In this document: piece after piece, positions 46,401 to 56,936 of the stretch
Position numbering within the stretch: the stretch's first letter is position 1
Layout of the letters: each line of letters opens with the position of its first letter
Source: Triticum aestivum
Taxonomy: Eukaryota; Streptophyta; Magnoliopsida; Poales; Poaceae
Reading direction: 5' to 3'
Assembly: GCF_018294505.1 (NCBI RefSeq)
Contig: NC_057795.1
Coordinates: forward strand, 229,442,643 to 229,506,642
DNA: 64,000 nucleotides
Program-made: the position numbers and the translations under genes
The notes under the pieces: generated by a model
Seen by the model: only the letters and a program-made list of their open reading frames with translations
What the model was told of the DNA's origin: nothing
The model's database searches: none

Positions 46401-46546
46401 TATGGATTGATGTAATAGTATTTACATTACTTTATACATGTGATTTACCTCTGTTATAAATCCTTGAGTACTGTGTGTGTCAGCATACCGATCCAGGGAT
46501 GACACTTAAGCACAGAGACTTGACCGTCTGAGGTCAGGTCGCTACA
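43433..46546 (+). repeat. 3' LTR of G
   Basis: It begins TGTTACATCCC and ends GGTCAGGTCGCTACA, 3114 bp, with the GC-rich block at about 44180-44640 and GTAAG at 44641. Confidence 0.95.
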
Positions 46547-48036
46547 ACACATTTATATCATTTTTGGGACTAACCTACTATCCGGAGGCCCAGCCCGTAT
46601 TGCTGTTTTTTTTGCCTATTTCAGTGTTTCGAAGAAAAGGAATATCAAACGGAGTCCAAACGGAATGAAACCTTCGGGAGCGATCTTTTTGGAACAAACA
46701 TGATCCAGAGGACTTTGAGTGGAAGTCAAGAAACAAGCGAGGTGGCCACGAGGGTGCCCGGCGCCCCCTAGGGGTGGGCACGCCCCCACCCTCGTGGGCC
46801 CCTTGAGCGTCCACCGACCTACTTCTTCCTCCTATATATACCCATGTACCCCGGAAACATCAGAAGCGTCCACAAAAAACTATTTCCACTGCCGTAACCT
46901 TCTGTATCCGAGAGATCCCATCTTGGAGCCTCCGCCGGTGCTCCGCCGAAGGGGGAATTGATCACGGAGGGCCACTACATCAACTCCAAGGCCTCTCCGA
47001 TGAGTTGTGAGTAGTTTACCACAGACCTTCGGGTCCATAGTTATTAGCCAGATGGCTTCTTCTCTCTCTTTGAATCTCAATACCATGTTCTCCTCGATCT
47101 TCTTGGAGATCTATTCGATGTAACTCTTTTTGCGGTGTGTTTGTCGAGATCCGATGAATTGTGGGTTTATGATCAAGTTTATCTATGAGAAATATTTGAA
47201 TCTCCTCTGAATTATTTATGTGTGATTAAGTTATCTTTGCAAGTCTTTTCGAATTATCAGTTTGGTTTGGCCTACTAGATTGATCTTTCTTGCAATGGGA
47301 GAAGTGCTTAGCTTTGGGTTCAATCTTGCGGTGTCCTTTCCCAGTGACAGCAGGGGCGGCAAGGAACGTATTGTATTGTTGCCATCGAGGATAAAAAGAT
47401 GGGGTTTATATCATATTGCATGAGTTTATCCCTCTACATCATGTCATCTTTATTAATGCGTTACTCTGTTCTTTATGAACTTAATACTCTAGATGCATGC
47501 TGGATAGCGGTCGATGTGTGGAGTAATAGTAGTAGATGCAGGAAGGAGTCGGTCTACTTGTCACGGACGTGATGCCCATATACATGATCATGCCTAGATA
47601 ATCTCATAATTATTCGCTTTTCTATCAATTGCTCGACAGTAATTTGTTCACCCACCGTAATACTTATGCTATCTTGAGAGAAGCCACTAGTGAAACCTAT
47701 GGCCCCCGGGTCTATCTCTTATCATATAAGCTTTCAATTTACTTTTATTCACATCTTTTACTTTTCCTATCTATATCATAAAATACCAAAAATATTTATC
47801 TTATCATATTATCTCTATCAGATCTCACTTTTGCAAGTAGCCTTGAAGGTATTGACAACTCCTTTATTGCGTTGGTTGCGAGTTCTTGTTTGTGTGTGTT
47901 GGTGCGTGGGACTTTTGAGGAGCCTCCTACTGGATTGATACCTTGGTTCTCAAAAACTGAGGGAAATACTTACGCTACTATTGCTGCATCACCCTTTCCT
48001 CTTCAAGGAAAACCAACGCAAAATCAAGACATAGCA
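46547..48036 (+). repeat. 3' LTR of F, right part
   Basis: After the ACACA duplication the F LTR resumes with TTTATATCATTTTTGGGAC and runs to CATAGCA at 48036. Confidence 0.93.
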
Positions 48037-48041
48037 CGCCG

Positions 48042-50378
48042 CGCTCCCTTGAGTAGCAGTACAAGCTCCGCCATGCTTCCCGGCAGGGAGGCGAATGGCC
48101 ACAAGGCCTTGGTGACACCCTACATCACCTGGGTCCGAACATCTTTCAATTCTACGCTCAACCGGGTATTGGCATCCTCGAGATCATTTTTTCCCGCCTG
48201 ACCCGTGTAAGTACATGCTCGCCAGCCTCTAGTTGTCGTTGAGCTCTTTGTTCATCCTCTTGTAGGATCTCTGGATTCACTCTGGGATTGTCTGCGGAAT
48301 CTTTTGTTAGATCTGCAATGTGTCGAACACCAAATGGAACACGTAATTACGTTTCTTCCCGATTGAGAGAAATATTACCAGATGAGGACTTCTTGGATTC
48401 CTCCATTTCGGCAGCTGCGGCTCTTAGCTGGGCTTGACACTTCTCTAGCTCTTGAGAAAAATGGGTATTCTTCTCTGTAAGAGCCTGTTCATACAATGAT
48501 CCTTCAATCAGTTGTACCAACTGTTTCAAGTCTCAGGGGCTACTGATATACATAATTATTAGATTTTGCTTACCCGTATATCTTTTAAATACTGGTTTGT
48601 GTCTCTAGCAAGGCCATCTTGAGAAGCTCGGATGTACGTGTCTCCCGAGTTGAAGGCATTGAAAGCCTCTTTTGAAAAACTAGGGTCACGGAGTGTGGCC
48701 CGCCGACGCCGATGATTCATAGCGCTCTCCACCTCGGAATTTGTAGCAGATATTCTATCCGAATCCTTTGTAGGAGGACCGTCTGGTGTCGTCCCCATGT
48801 TAGCCTCCACCCTCGAGGCCGGTTCTGGAATCCGGCTGGTAGAGGCATGATGGGCAGGATCCTCGGATATAGTCCGGCGAATGTTCTTTCTGCCAAGACA
48901 CATCGGATATTCTTATATTTTAAGATAACAATCACGGAGCATGTTTTAAACCATACCTCTTTGATGGCGGCTCGGCCATGTCTCTGCTAGCTTTCCTTTT
49001 TGGAAGCCTACCCGGCCTGGGCGCCCCTTGTTGGTGAGTCACTGCGAGTTCGGCATAGCACGCCGATGGCCTTCCCTTTATATCATAATATATGTGCGGT
49101 GGGTAAGGTGGCAAGAGTGAATCCTTTTCGGAAGATAAGTCTCCTGTTTTACTTACATGTGATACAGGGAGGAGGCCGGGATAGTCGGCAATGATGGCCA
49201 CCAAGGTGCCATCACAACTCGCCTGGTAAAACACCATGTCACCAAGCTCCACGAATATGTCCGGATCTTCTTCGAGTCCGGGGTCGAGGGCCCGGTTGTG
49301 GTCCTCTGGTTGTGGAGGCGGGTTGTGGACCTCCCTCATAGCTTTCCACATTTCCTGTTATGGACTAGCGAGGTAAATATTTGTGACGAAAGACTGCGGG
49401 AATGAATAGAGTTGAGTAAGAGATAGCAACTCACCCAACTAGGAGGATTGTACATAGAAAATCAATCCCGTGGCTTAATGCGGATGAACTCTTCTTCTTC
49501 TCCTTTGTATAAATCGGACAGTATTTTCGCCAGAGCGGTGGCGGAATCCGGACCTTTCCGACCGCAGCCGGTGGCATCGTCTTCTCCGTTGAAGTGCCAC
49601 ATGGGATGCCCCCGATACTGGAGTAGCTGCACCCCCCGCATTATGCATATTGACATAACCTCGATTGTTGTCAATCCAGATTTGGCAAGCATTTTTATCC
49701 TGCCCATCAGTTGAAGGACCTCTATGCTATCTTCCTCCTTGGGGCTCCAAGGACGCCAGCTACGGCGCTTCTTCAATGGGGCATTTGTAAACTCACGAAG
49801 ACCCATTCGGATAGGGTCGGGAAGGGAGACGTCCTCTATGTAAAACCACTCGGAAGGCCAATCTTCAGATGTCTTCTTCAGAGTGCCAGACAGGTATCTG
49901 GTCCCGGCGATGCGCCATATTTCGGCTCCGCCCACTTGGAATATTGATCCCTCTTGATTGCGAGGGACGAGGCAGAACAGCCTCTTCCATAGCTTGAAAT
50001 GAGCCTCGCAACCCAAAAATAACTCGCAAAGGGCGACATAGCCTGCGATGTGCAGGATGGAGGCAGGGGTGAAATTGTGTAGCCAGAGGCCATAGTACTC
50101 CAAGAGCCCGCGGAGGAATGGATGGATTGGAAATCCGATGCCCCTCAGCAAGTAAGGGACAAGGCACACTCGCTCCCCCCTGGATCGGTGGGAAAACTCT
50201 CCGCTTGCTCCCCACCGTCAAAGGTGGCTAATCCGGCTCGAACGGGGACAAGATATGCAGGTGGAAGAAGCCCCTGGGTCTGCAACTTCACCAATTGGTC
50301 GTGGTATACGGTGTACTTCTCCCAATCACCTGGCTTGGCGCTATATGGGCGAGAGGAAGAGCTTCGGTGGCCAGCCAT
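48042..50378 (-). pseudogene. Antisense gene of J, 5' exons (Transposase_28/PMD-like)
   Basis: Read from 50378 downward: MAGHRSSSSRPYSAKPGDW opens exon 1. A frame change near 50170 leads to GFPIHPFLRGLLEYYGLW and then WKRLFCLVPRNQEGSIFQVG. This is the core that I recall from proteins filed as putative gypsy-type transposon (PF04195) and common in Tat antisense genes. A TGA lies near 49460. Splice-like borders are visible: GG|GTGAGT at 49434 to CAG at 49355, and AG|GTATGG at 48956 to GCAG at 48890. A third candidate (48573-48543) is too short for a normal plant intron. Distal exons hold a coiled coil (EKNTHFSQELEKCQAQL). F cuts the gene at its 3' side. Function unknown. Confidence 0.7.
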
Positions 50379-50698
50379 GATGGGATGGTTATTTTGGGCG
50401 CCCCCTGATGAATCCTCGCTTGGGTAAGATGGTGTTATTTGGATCTGAGGATCCCCATCTCTTTAATAGACGATTTATTTACATGGTCAGGGTGGCAAGT
50501 GTAAAAATGCCCCGGCTTCTTGCATTTGCTTGACACGTGGAAGCTGACACTATTAAGGTATAGAAGTCGATGAGTGTAACATTAAATGGGAAGCCGGACA
50601 CTTCTCGTCACAACAAGTACTCTGGAGAATTTAGAGAAGGAACCCGCCTTGCAATGCTGAAGACAATCTGCGCGCCAGACTCATCATCATTGAAGCCT
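50379..50698. other. J region between antisense gene start and polypurine tract
   Basis: About 320 bp without an ORF. It should hold the promoter of the antisense gene; I see no clear TATA box for the minus strand. Confidence 0.4.
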
Positions 50699-50712
50699 GG
50701 TTCGGGGGCTAC
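50699..50712 (+). promoter_or_regulatory. Polypurine tract of J
   Basis: GGTTCGGGGGCTAC abuts the 3' LTR. Confidence 0.75.
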
Positions 50713-51183
50713 TGAGGGAGTCCTGGATTAAGGGGTCCTCGGACAGCCGGACTATATGCTTATGCTAGACTGTTGGACTATGAAGATATAGGATTGAAGA
50801 CTTCGTCCCGTGTCCAGGTGGGACTCTCCTTTGCATGGAAGGCAAGCTTGGAAATTCGGATATGTAGATTCCCTTCTTTGTAACCGACTCTGTGTAACAC
50901 TAGCCCCCTCCGGTGTCTATATAAACTTGAGGGTTTAGTCCGTAGGACAAGAACAATCATAATCATAGGCTAGCTTCTAGGGTTTAGTCTCTATGATCTC
51001 GTGGTAGATCAACTCTTGTAATACTCATATCATCAAGATCAATCAAGCAGGAAGTAGTGTATTACCTCCATAGAGAGGGCCCGAACCTGGGTAAACATCG
51101 TGTCCCCCGCCTCCTGTTACCATTAGCCTTAGACTGATAGTTCAGGACCCCCTACCTGAGATCCGCCGGTTTTGACACCGACA
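50713..51183 (+). repeat. 3' LTR of J
   Basis: Begins TGAGGGAGTCCTGG, ends CACCGACA, 471 bp, followed by AGCTC. Differences from the 5' LTR are mostly transitions. Confidence 0.95.
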
Positions 51184-51188
51184 AGCTC

Positions 51189-52500
51189 TAAATGAAACTG
51201 TTGGATAACTGTTGCTTGTTAAACTCCAATTAACTGATTGCTAGTTGCTACCCGCTGCATATAAAAAATGCTTGTTAACATCCAATTAACCGGGAGCCAT
51301 GCTGCTAGCTATCTGCAGGTGACCTACAGGTAACTGCCACAATTTTTGTAGGAGTTGAGCACAAGAGGGATGGCTTACATTCAGGTTTCCTAAGCTTTTT
51401 ATTGAGAAGAATGAACTAGTTTTCACCCGATATGAGAACAAGCTTCCTATATTTAGTGTTGTTGTGATCCTTCAGGGGGAAAAGGACAATAACTTTAGGT
51501 TTTAACTGCTGCAAATTCAATTTTTAACTGCTTGAAATTCTTAAGTTAACAGTCGGGTTTCTTTAGCCAACTTTTTCATGTTTTTAACTTTCTACAAAAT
51601 ACTAACTGCTATAGAAACCAACTTTTGTAACTTTCTTTTGTCAATGCATAACTTCTGAACCTAACTGAAGCACTAAAAGAGTGGACCGAAGAAAGAGACA
51701 CACACGCCTTTTTTCGATGAGTAGCAAGTAAAAATTGTTCCTCATCTCAACTTAATTTAGTTAGAGAATAGAGGGGCTTTCAAGTTCTTCATGTTCAACT
51801 GAATTTAACTAATCTCATAGTAGTGTTTTCTGGAGTACACCTCCATTACATACATGTATAGCACAACAGTACATATGAATCATGTTTTGTCTGCTTAGCA
51901 TTTGAATGCTTAATTACCAGGGAAAAGAGAGGCGACCTTGGCCTTGGTGGCGGTGCGTAGTTATCGGATAGAAGCTTTTGCACGAGCCTGTGTCCGACAA
52001 ACCCAGTTGACTCTGGCAATGGACAGCATCATCGATGATGAGACGTCCTTGCCGGCGCTTCTGCAAGAGCATCAGATTAACTGAAGTTAACTGCATTTGT
52101 TTTTAACAGCAAGAGCATCAGATTGTGTGGCACCAACACCGTGGTGACAGCAGCAGACCGATGGGTTAACTTTTCCAATTTTTAATAACTTATGCAAATT
52201 CCATACTTAACTGTTACAGAAGAAAAAAAAGTTAACTTCTTTTGATTTCAACGCACCAACGGATGAAAATCAGGAAGCTAACAGAAATCACTAAAATAAA
52301 TTTGACTGAAGAGAGAATGGGGGCCAAATTGTGCAGTTAACAAGGTCAATACATCAGTTAGCGTTTTGATTTAACACATCTAACTATTGTTCTCTGACTG
52401 CCCCACGACCAAATACTAACTGCCACACGGCCGACAACTAGCTATTGCTGAAGAACTGCAACAATGTGGGATGGGGAGAGCACCAATTAACTGTCGTCCA
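51189..52500 (+). repeat. TAACTGC array of element D, right of J
   Basis: TAACTG, TTAACTGC and related words continue at irregular spacing as before 19780. The array is interrupted by stretches without the word (for example 51370-51480 and 51830-52060). No coding region recognised. Confidence 0.65.
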
Positions 52501-53345
52501 ACTACTGCTTGTAGAGGAACTCTAATGGCCGTCTGTAACTGTTGCTTCCTCGACGCACTGCTGCCTGTCCGTTGGTGTCCATGTGGCGGACGGTTCAGAG
52601 TATGAGAGATTCAAAGGGGAAGACAGGGAGGGGATGAAAACCACGAGCTTACTGCCGATGCCGGCTGCTGCCACCGACGCGCAACACCAGAGCCACGCAC
52701 CCCTCAATGCCTCCCATCTGAGGCTGCACGACGCTGAAAGACCACTCCCTAGTGAAGCAGGGCTGAAGGACCACGTCGTGGCCATCTGGGGTCCCGGTCC
52801 TCCACTCCGCATCCGCGTGGCAGCTTGACGCCGGCTAGGAATGATGTAGGTGCGGCACAGTTCGTCCCCAAGTTGGGATGTTAAGGGAATCATACCCAAG
52901 TCAGTTGTTGATGTCGCTAGCTTCATCCCTATCATGCGCCCAGCTGCTGCTGCAGTCTTATCGCTCGATTCCATCGCTCGAAATCCGCCACTGGCTAGCG
53001 CGAGGAGGACTCAAAAGAAACAGGAAAACCGGGGGGAATCGCTGCCGCTGCCGTCGTGCACTCCCTCGCTCCGGTTATCATCGTTGCTCGCTTGCGCGAG
53101 GCGGCCCTGAAGCTACAGATAAGTGGGGAATCGTCGTTGTTGCCGCTGCGCACTTCCTCGCTCCGGCTACCGCCGCCGCTTACTCGCGCGAGGTGGTCTC
53201 GAAGCTACAGGTTAACCGGGGAACATTGCCGCTTCCGTCGCTCGCTCCTTCGCTCTGGCTGCCATCGGCGCCTGCTCAAGGGCGTCGTCTCCTACCTGTA
53301 GCCACCGGTGGTAGGTCTGGGCGGGGGCAGATCGAGATTCGACTG
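52501..53345. other. GC-rich right domain of element D with a minisatellite
   Basis: From 53030 to 53290 a unit of about 90 bp is repeated roughly three times. Each has CTCGCTCCGG (or CTCTGG), a TCGCGCGAGG-like block, GAAGCTACAG and GGGGAA. Overlapping ORFs on both strands (for example 52878-53354 plus) follow from this and match no family. The domain sits next to the element end, as in E. Confidence 0.5.
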
Positions 53346-53501
53346 GGATTTTGATTTGTAGTTTCATAATAGGGGTTATCATGATTATTATTTATTTATT
53401 TAAATAAAACAGGGCTATTCTGTTAGTAGTAACAAAATATTATCCTGTTACCATCAGGCCCTTATAGAGGCCCGATCCATTTTGCACAATCCGGTGCTAC
53501 T
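53346..53501. other. Right terminal region of element D
   Basis: It holds ATTTATTTATTTAAATAAA, CTATTCTGTTAGTAGTAAC, GGCCCTTATAGAG and GTGCTACT. The last two occur in the same order in the right end of E. Confidence 0.4.
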
Positions 53502-53552
53502 ACGATGTGGCATGAAACAGAGAAAAAGCCCACCCACTCCCCGCCAGCTCCA
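53502..53552. other. Short left piece of unassigned region K
   Basis: This piece was continuous with 59719 onward before H inserted; CTCCA at 53548-53552 is the duplicated target. Too short to classify. Confidence 0.4.
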
Positions 53553-55237
53553 TGATGTCTACTACACAACCTTTTTCTTGTAGACGTTGTTGGGCCTCCA
53601 AGTGCAGAGATTTGTAGGACAGTAGCAAATTTCCCTCAAGTGTATGACCTAAGGTCTATCAATCCGTGGGAGGCATAGGTTGAAGATGGTCTCTCTCAAG
53701 CAACCCTGCAACCAAATAACAAAGAGTCTCTTGTGTCCCCAACACACCCAATACAATGGTAAATTGTATAGGTGCACTAGTTCGGCGAAGAGATGGTGAT
53801 ACAAGTGCAATATGGATGGTAGATATAGGTTTTTGTAATTTGAAATTATAAAAACAAAAAGGTAACTAATTAAAAGTGAGCACAAACGGTATTTCAATGC
53901 TAGGAAACAAGGCCTAGGGTTCATACTTTCACTAGTGCAAGTTCTCTCAACAATAATAACATAACTGGATCATATAACTATCCCTCAACATGCAACAAAG
54001 AGTCACTCTGAAGTCACTAATAGCTGAGAACAAACGAAGAGATTATTGTAGGGTACGAAACCACCTCAAAGTTATCCTTTCTGATCGATCTATTCCAGAG
54101 TCCGTAGTGAAATAACATGAAGCTATTCTTTCCGTTCGATCAATCATAGAGTTTGTACTAGAATAACACCTTAAGAAACAAATCAACCAAAACCCTAATG
54201 TCACCTAGATACTCCAATGTCACCTCAAGTATCAGTGGGTACGATTATACGATATGCATCACACAATCTCAGATTCATCTATTCAAACCAACACAAAGTA
54301 CTTCAAAGAGTGCCCCAAAGTTTCTACCGGAGAGTCAAGACGAAAACGTGTGCCAACCCCTATGCATAAGTTCATTGAACTCGCAAGTTGATCACCAAAA
54401 CATACATCAAGTAGATCACGTGAATATCCCATTGTCACCACAAATAAGCACGACAAGACATACATCAAGTGTTCTCAAATCCTTAAAGACTCAATCCGAT
54501 AAGATAACTTCAAAGGGAAAACTCAATTCATCACAAGAGAGTAGTGGGGGAGAAAGATCATAAGATCCAACTATAATAGCCAAGCTCGCGATACATCAAG
54601 ATCGTATCACCTCAAGAACACGAGAGAGAGAGAGAGAGATCAAACACATAGATACTAGTACATACCCTCAGCCCCGAGGGTGAACTACTCCCTCCTCGTC
54701 ATGGAGAGCATCGGGATGATGAAGATGGCCACCGGTGAGAGATCCCCCCTCCGGCAGGGTGCCAGAACGGGCTCCCAAGAGGTTTTTGGTGGCTACAGAG
54801 GCTTGCGGCGGCGGAACTCCCGATCTGTTGTGCTCCCCGATGTTTTTAGGGTATATGTATATATATAGGCGAAAGAAGTCGGTAAGGGGAGCCACGAGGG
54901 GCCCACGAGGCTGGGGGCATGCCCAGGGGGGTAGGGCACGCCTCCCTTCCTCGTGGGCACCTCGAAGCTTCCCTGACTTCCACTCCAAGTCTCCTGGATT
55001 GCTTCCGTTCCAAAAATAACTCTCCCGAAGGTTTCATGCCGTTTGGACTCCGTTTGATATTCCTTTTCTTCGAAACATTGAAATAGGCAAGAAAACAACA
55101 ATTTGGGCTGGGCCTCCGGGTAATAGGTTAGTCCCAAAAATAATATAAAAGTGTATAATAAAGCCCATAAACATCCAAAACAGATAATATAATAGCATGA
55201 ATGCTTCATAAATTATAGATACGTTGGAGACGTATCA
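53553..55237 (-). repeat. 3' LTR of H
   Basis: On the minus strand it begins at 55237 with TGATACGTCTCCAACG and ends at 53553 with GTGTAGTAGACATCA. It contains a (GA)n microsatellite (54622-54639) and a TATA box near 54850-54870 (minus). Confidence 0.93.
54622..54639. repeat. (GA)n microsatellite in the H LTR
   Basis: Nine GA units; the other LTR has the same run at about 59097-59114. Confidence 0.9.
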
Positions 55238-56936
55238 GCATACCCAAGCTTAATTCCTGCTCGTCCTTGAGTAGGTAAATGATAAAAGAAATAATTTATG
55301 AAGTGTGAATGCTATCAGGTGCATAAGTTTGATCAATGATAATTTCAATCACCTTTTCTAGCATCATTATATGTCATAACAGTATTTCATCTCATAAAAC
55401 TTTTCATGATCAAGTGATAAGCTATTCAAATGTTAAAGCATAGACCATAAACTTTCTTGAAAACTAGCAAACTATGTTCTCAGTCATCAAACAATTGCAA
55501 TTCATCTTATTTTCAGGAAGGGTCTATGTAAGAGCTTTGATTTAGCAAATCCCACATAATCAACTATCATATTGTCTTCCATGATTGCTACCACTCAAAG
55601 CATATTTTTAGAACAAATAGCATCCATCGAACACAGAGAAAGATAGGGGCTTAATGTTTCGCCTCCCAACTTACTTATCATATAGATAATTGTCAACAAT
55701 AATAATTCATGATCAAATATATTTGAATGGCCATATATGCTTAGATCTTTCCCTATCACATGATGCTTGCCAACTAAAGAGTAGGTTGGAATGAGAAGGA
55801 ATACTACTGACTCTTGCATAAAAGTAAAAGATAGGCCCTTTGCAGAGGGAAGCAGGGATTTGGATGCACAAGCAGTATTCCCGCTTAGTACAGATATTCT
55901 GGCTAGCAAAGGATTCTAAATAGCAAGCACCACATGTTGGAGGATCTATAACAATATAAATTCTATACAAATATACCCAAGCATAACTCATCATGTTGTC
56001 TTCCTTGTCCAATTTCAACTAATTTGCTCAGGTTGAAAATAATTAATGGGGCTCACAATCATAGAAGATGTCTAAGATAGTATATTTATATGTGAAATCT
56101 CTATTCCTTCAATATTATTTCATGCAACCATTTACCATAATATAATTTCAGATTATGAAATTCAAATCATTCAACCATTTACTCATAGGATATAAGTGAA
56201 GCACACGAGTAAATGACAAACTACTCCAAAAAGATATAAGCGAAGATCAATGAGTAGTTAAATAATTATATAGCTATGTGAAGACTCTCTCTCATTTAAG
56301 AATTTCAGATCTTGGTATTTTATTCAAACAGCAAGCAAAACAAAAGAAAATAAAATGACGCTCCAAGCAAAACACATATCATGTGGTGAATAAAAATATA
56401 GCTCCAAGTAAAGTTACCGATGAACGAAGACGAAAGAGGGGATGCCATCCGGGGCATCCCCAAGATTAGGCTCTTGGTTGTCCTTGAATATTACCTTGGG
56501 GTGCCTTGGGCATACCCAAGCTTAGTCTCTTGCCACTCCTTATTCCATAGTTCATCGAATCTTTACCCAAAACTTGAAAACTTCACAACACAAAACTCAA
56601 CAGAAAACTTGTAAGCTCCGTTAGTATAAGAAAATAAAACCACCACTTAGGTACTGTTGTGAACTCATTCTAAATTCATACTAGTGTAATATCTACTGTA
56701 TTCCAACTTCTCTATGGTTCATACCCTCTGATACTACTCATAGATTGATCAAAATAAGCAAACAACACATAGAAAACAGAATTTGTCAAAAACAGAACAG
56801 TCTGTAGTAATCTGTATCAAACATATACTTCTGGAACTCTAACAATCCTAAAAAATTAGGAAGTCCTAAGAAATTTATGTACCAATCTAGAGCAAAAGGA
56901 ATCCGATCAAAAGCACGTTTCTGTGAATTATCAAAA
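55238..56936 (-). other. H internal non-coding region
   Basis: It begins next to the LTR with GGAATTAAGCTTGGGTATGC on the minus strand, the polypurine tract (55257-55238). The rest is AT-rich with no credible ORF and resembles the 3' region of F in places (for example the CTTGGGGATG phrases near 56456). Confidence 0.6.

Larger units (their letters stand above)
36731..46546 (+). mobile_element. G: Gypsy-like LTR element with 3.1-kb LTRs, nested in F
   Basis: LTRs at 36731-39818 and 43433-46546 are followed and preceded by ACACA duplications (36726-36730 and 46547-46551). The primer site TGGTATCAGAGC is the initiator-tRNA-Met type. Only Gag-like coding is visible in the 3.6-kb interior, so the element looks non-autonomous. 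The LTRs are long and carry a GC-rich block with a splice donor. Part of its 5' LTR was copied to 31729-33437. A related LTR lies reversed at 61961-64000. Confidence 0.95.
26455..48036 (+). mobile_element. F: non-autonomous Gypsy-like LTR element, nested in J
   Basis: The 5' LTR is 26455-28007. The 3' LTR starts at 36643, is interrupted by G, and ends at 48036. Target duplication is CGTCG (26450-26454) against CGCCG (48037-48041), one mismatch. Only a short Gag is coded; no Pol is present, so mobility would need an outside enzyme source. Between the LTRs lies a tandem duplication of about 4.7 kb that copied the internal 3' region, the 3' LTR start and part of G. F shares its LTR ends and primer site with H. 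Confidence 0.93.
19781..51183 (+). mobile_element. J: Tat-type Gypsy retrotransposon carrying nested F and G
   Basis: LTRs of 471 bp lie at 19781-20251 and 50713-51183, with target duplication AGCTC at 19776-19780 and 51184-51188. The domain order protease, reverse transcriptase, RNase H, a second RNase H, integrase, together with an antisense gene near the 3' end, fits the Tat branch of Ty3/Gypsy. Without F the element is about 9.8 kb. In the first 235 or so LTR bases I count about 23 differences, so it is far older than the Copia copy. All genes are broken. It inserted in the TAACTGC array of element D. Confidence 0.95.
17553..53501. mobile_element. Putative TIR element D, split by the J-F-G nest
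   Basis: After removal of J (19781-51183), the two flanks form one structure of about 4.5 kb: module repeats, TAACTGC arrays, and a GC-rich right end. The right boundary is placed near 53501 because GGCCCTTATAGAG (53458) and GTGCTACT (53494) recur in the same order as at the right end of E (17495 and 17550). The left boundary is taken as the end of E; a left terminal repeat was not found. No transposase is seen, and both ends are uncertain. Confidence 0.4.

Noticed and set aside
49462..50169. Host gene on the minus strand
   Set aside because: The product is the antisense protein typical of Tat-type Gypsy elements, it lies between the LTRs of J, and it has a stop and a frame change.
17550..53501. 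GTGCTACT at 17550-17557 and 53494-53501 as an 8-bp target duplication of D
   Set aside because: The sequences just inside the two sites are not inverted repeats of each other, and at 17550 the word overlaps the TAGTG end of E. It is treated as a shared end motif instead.
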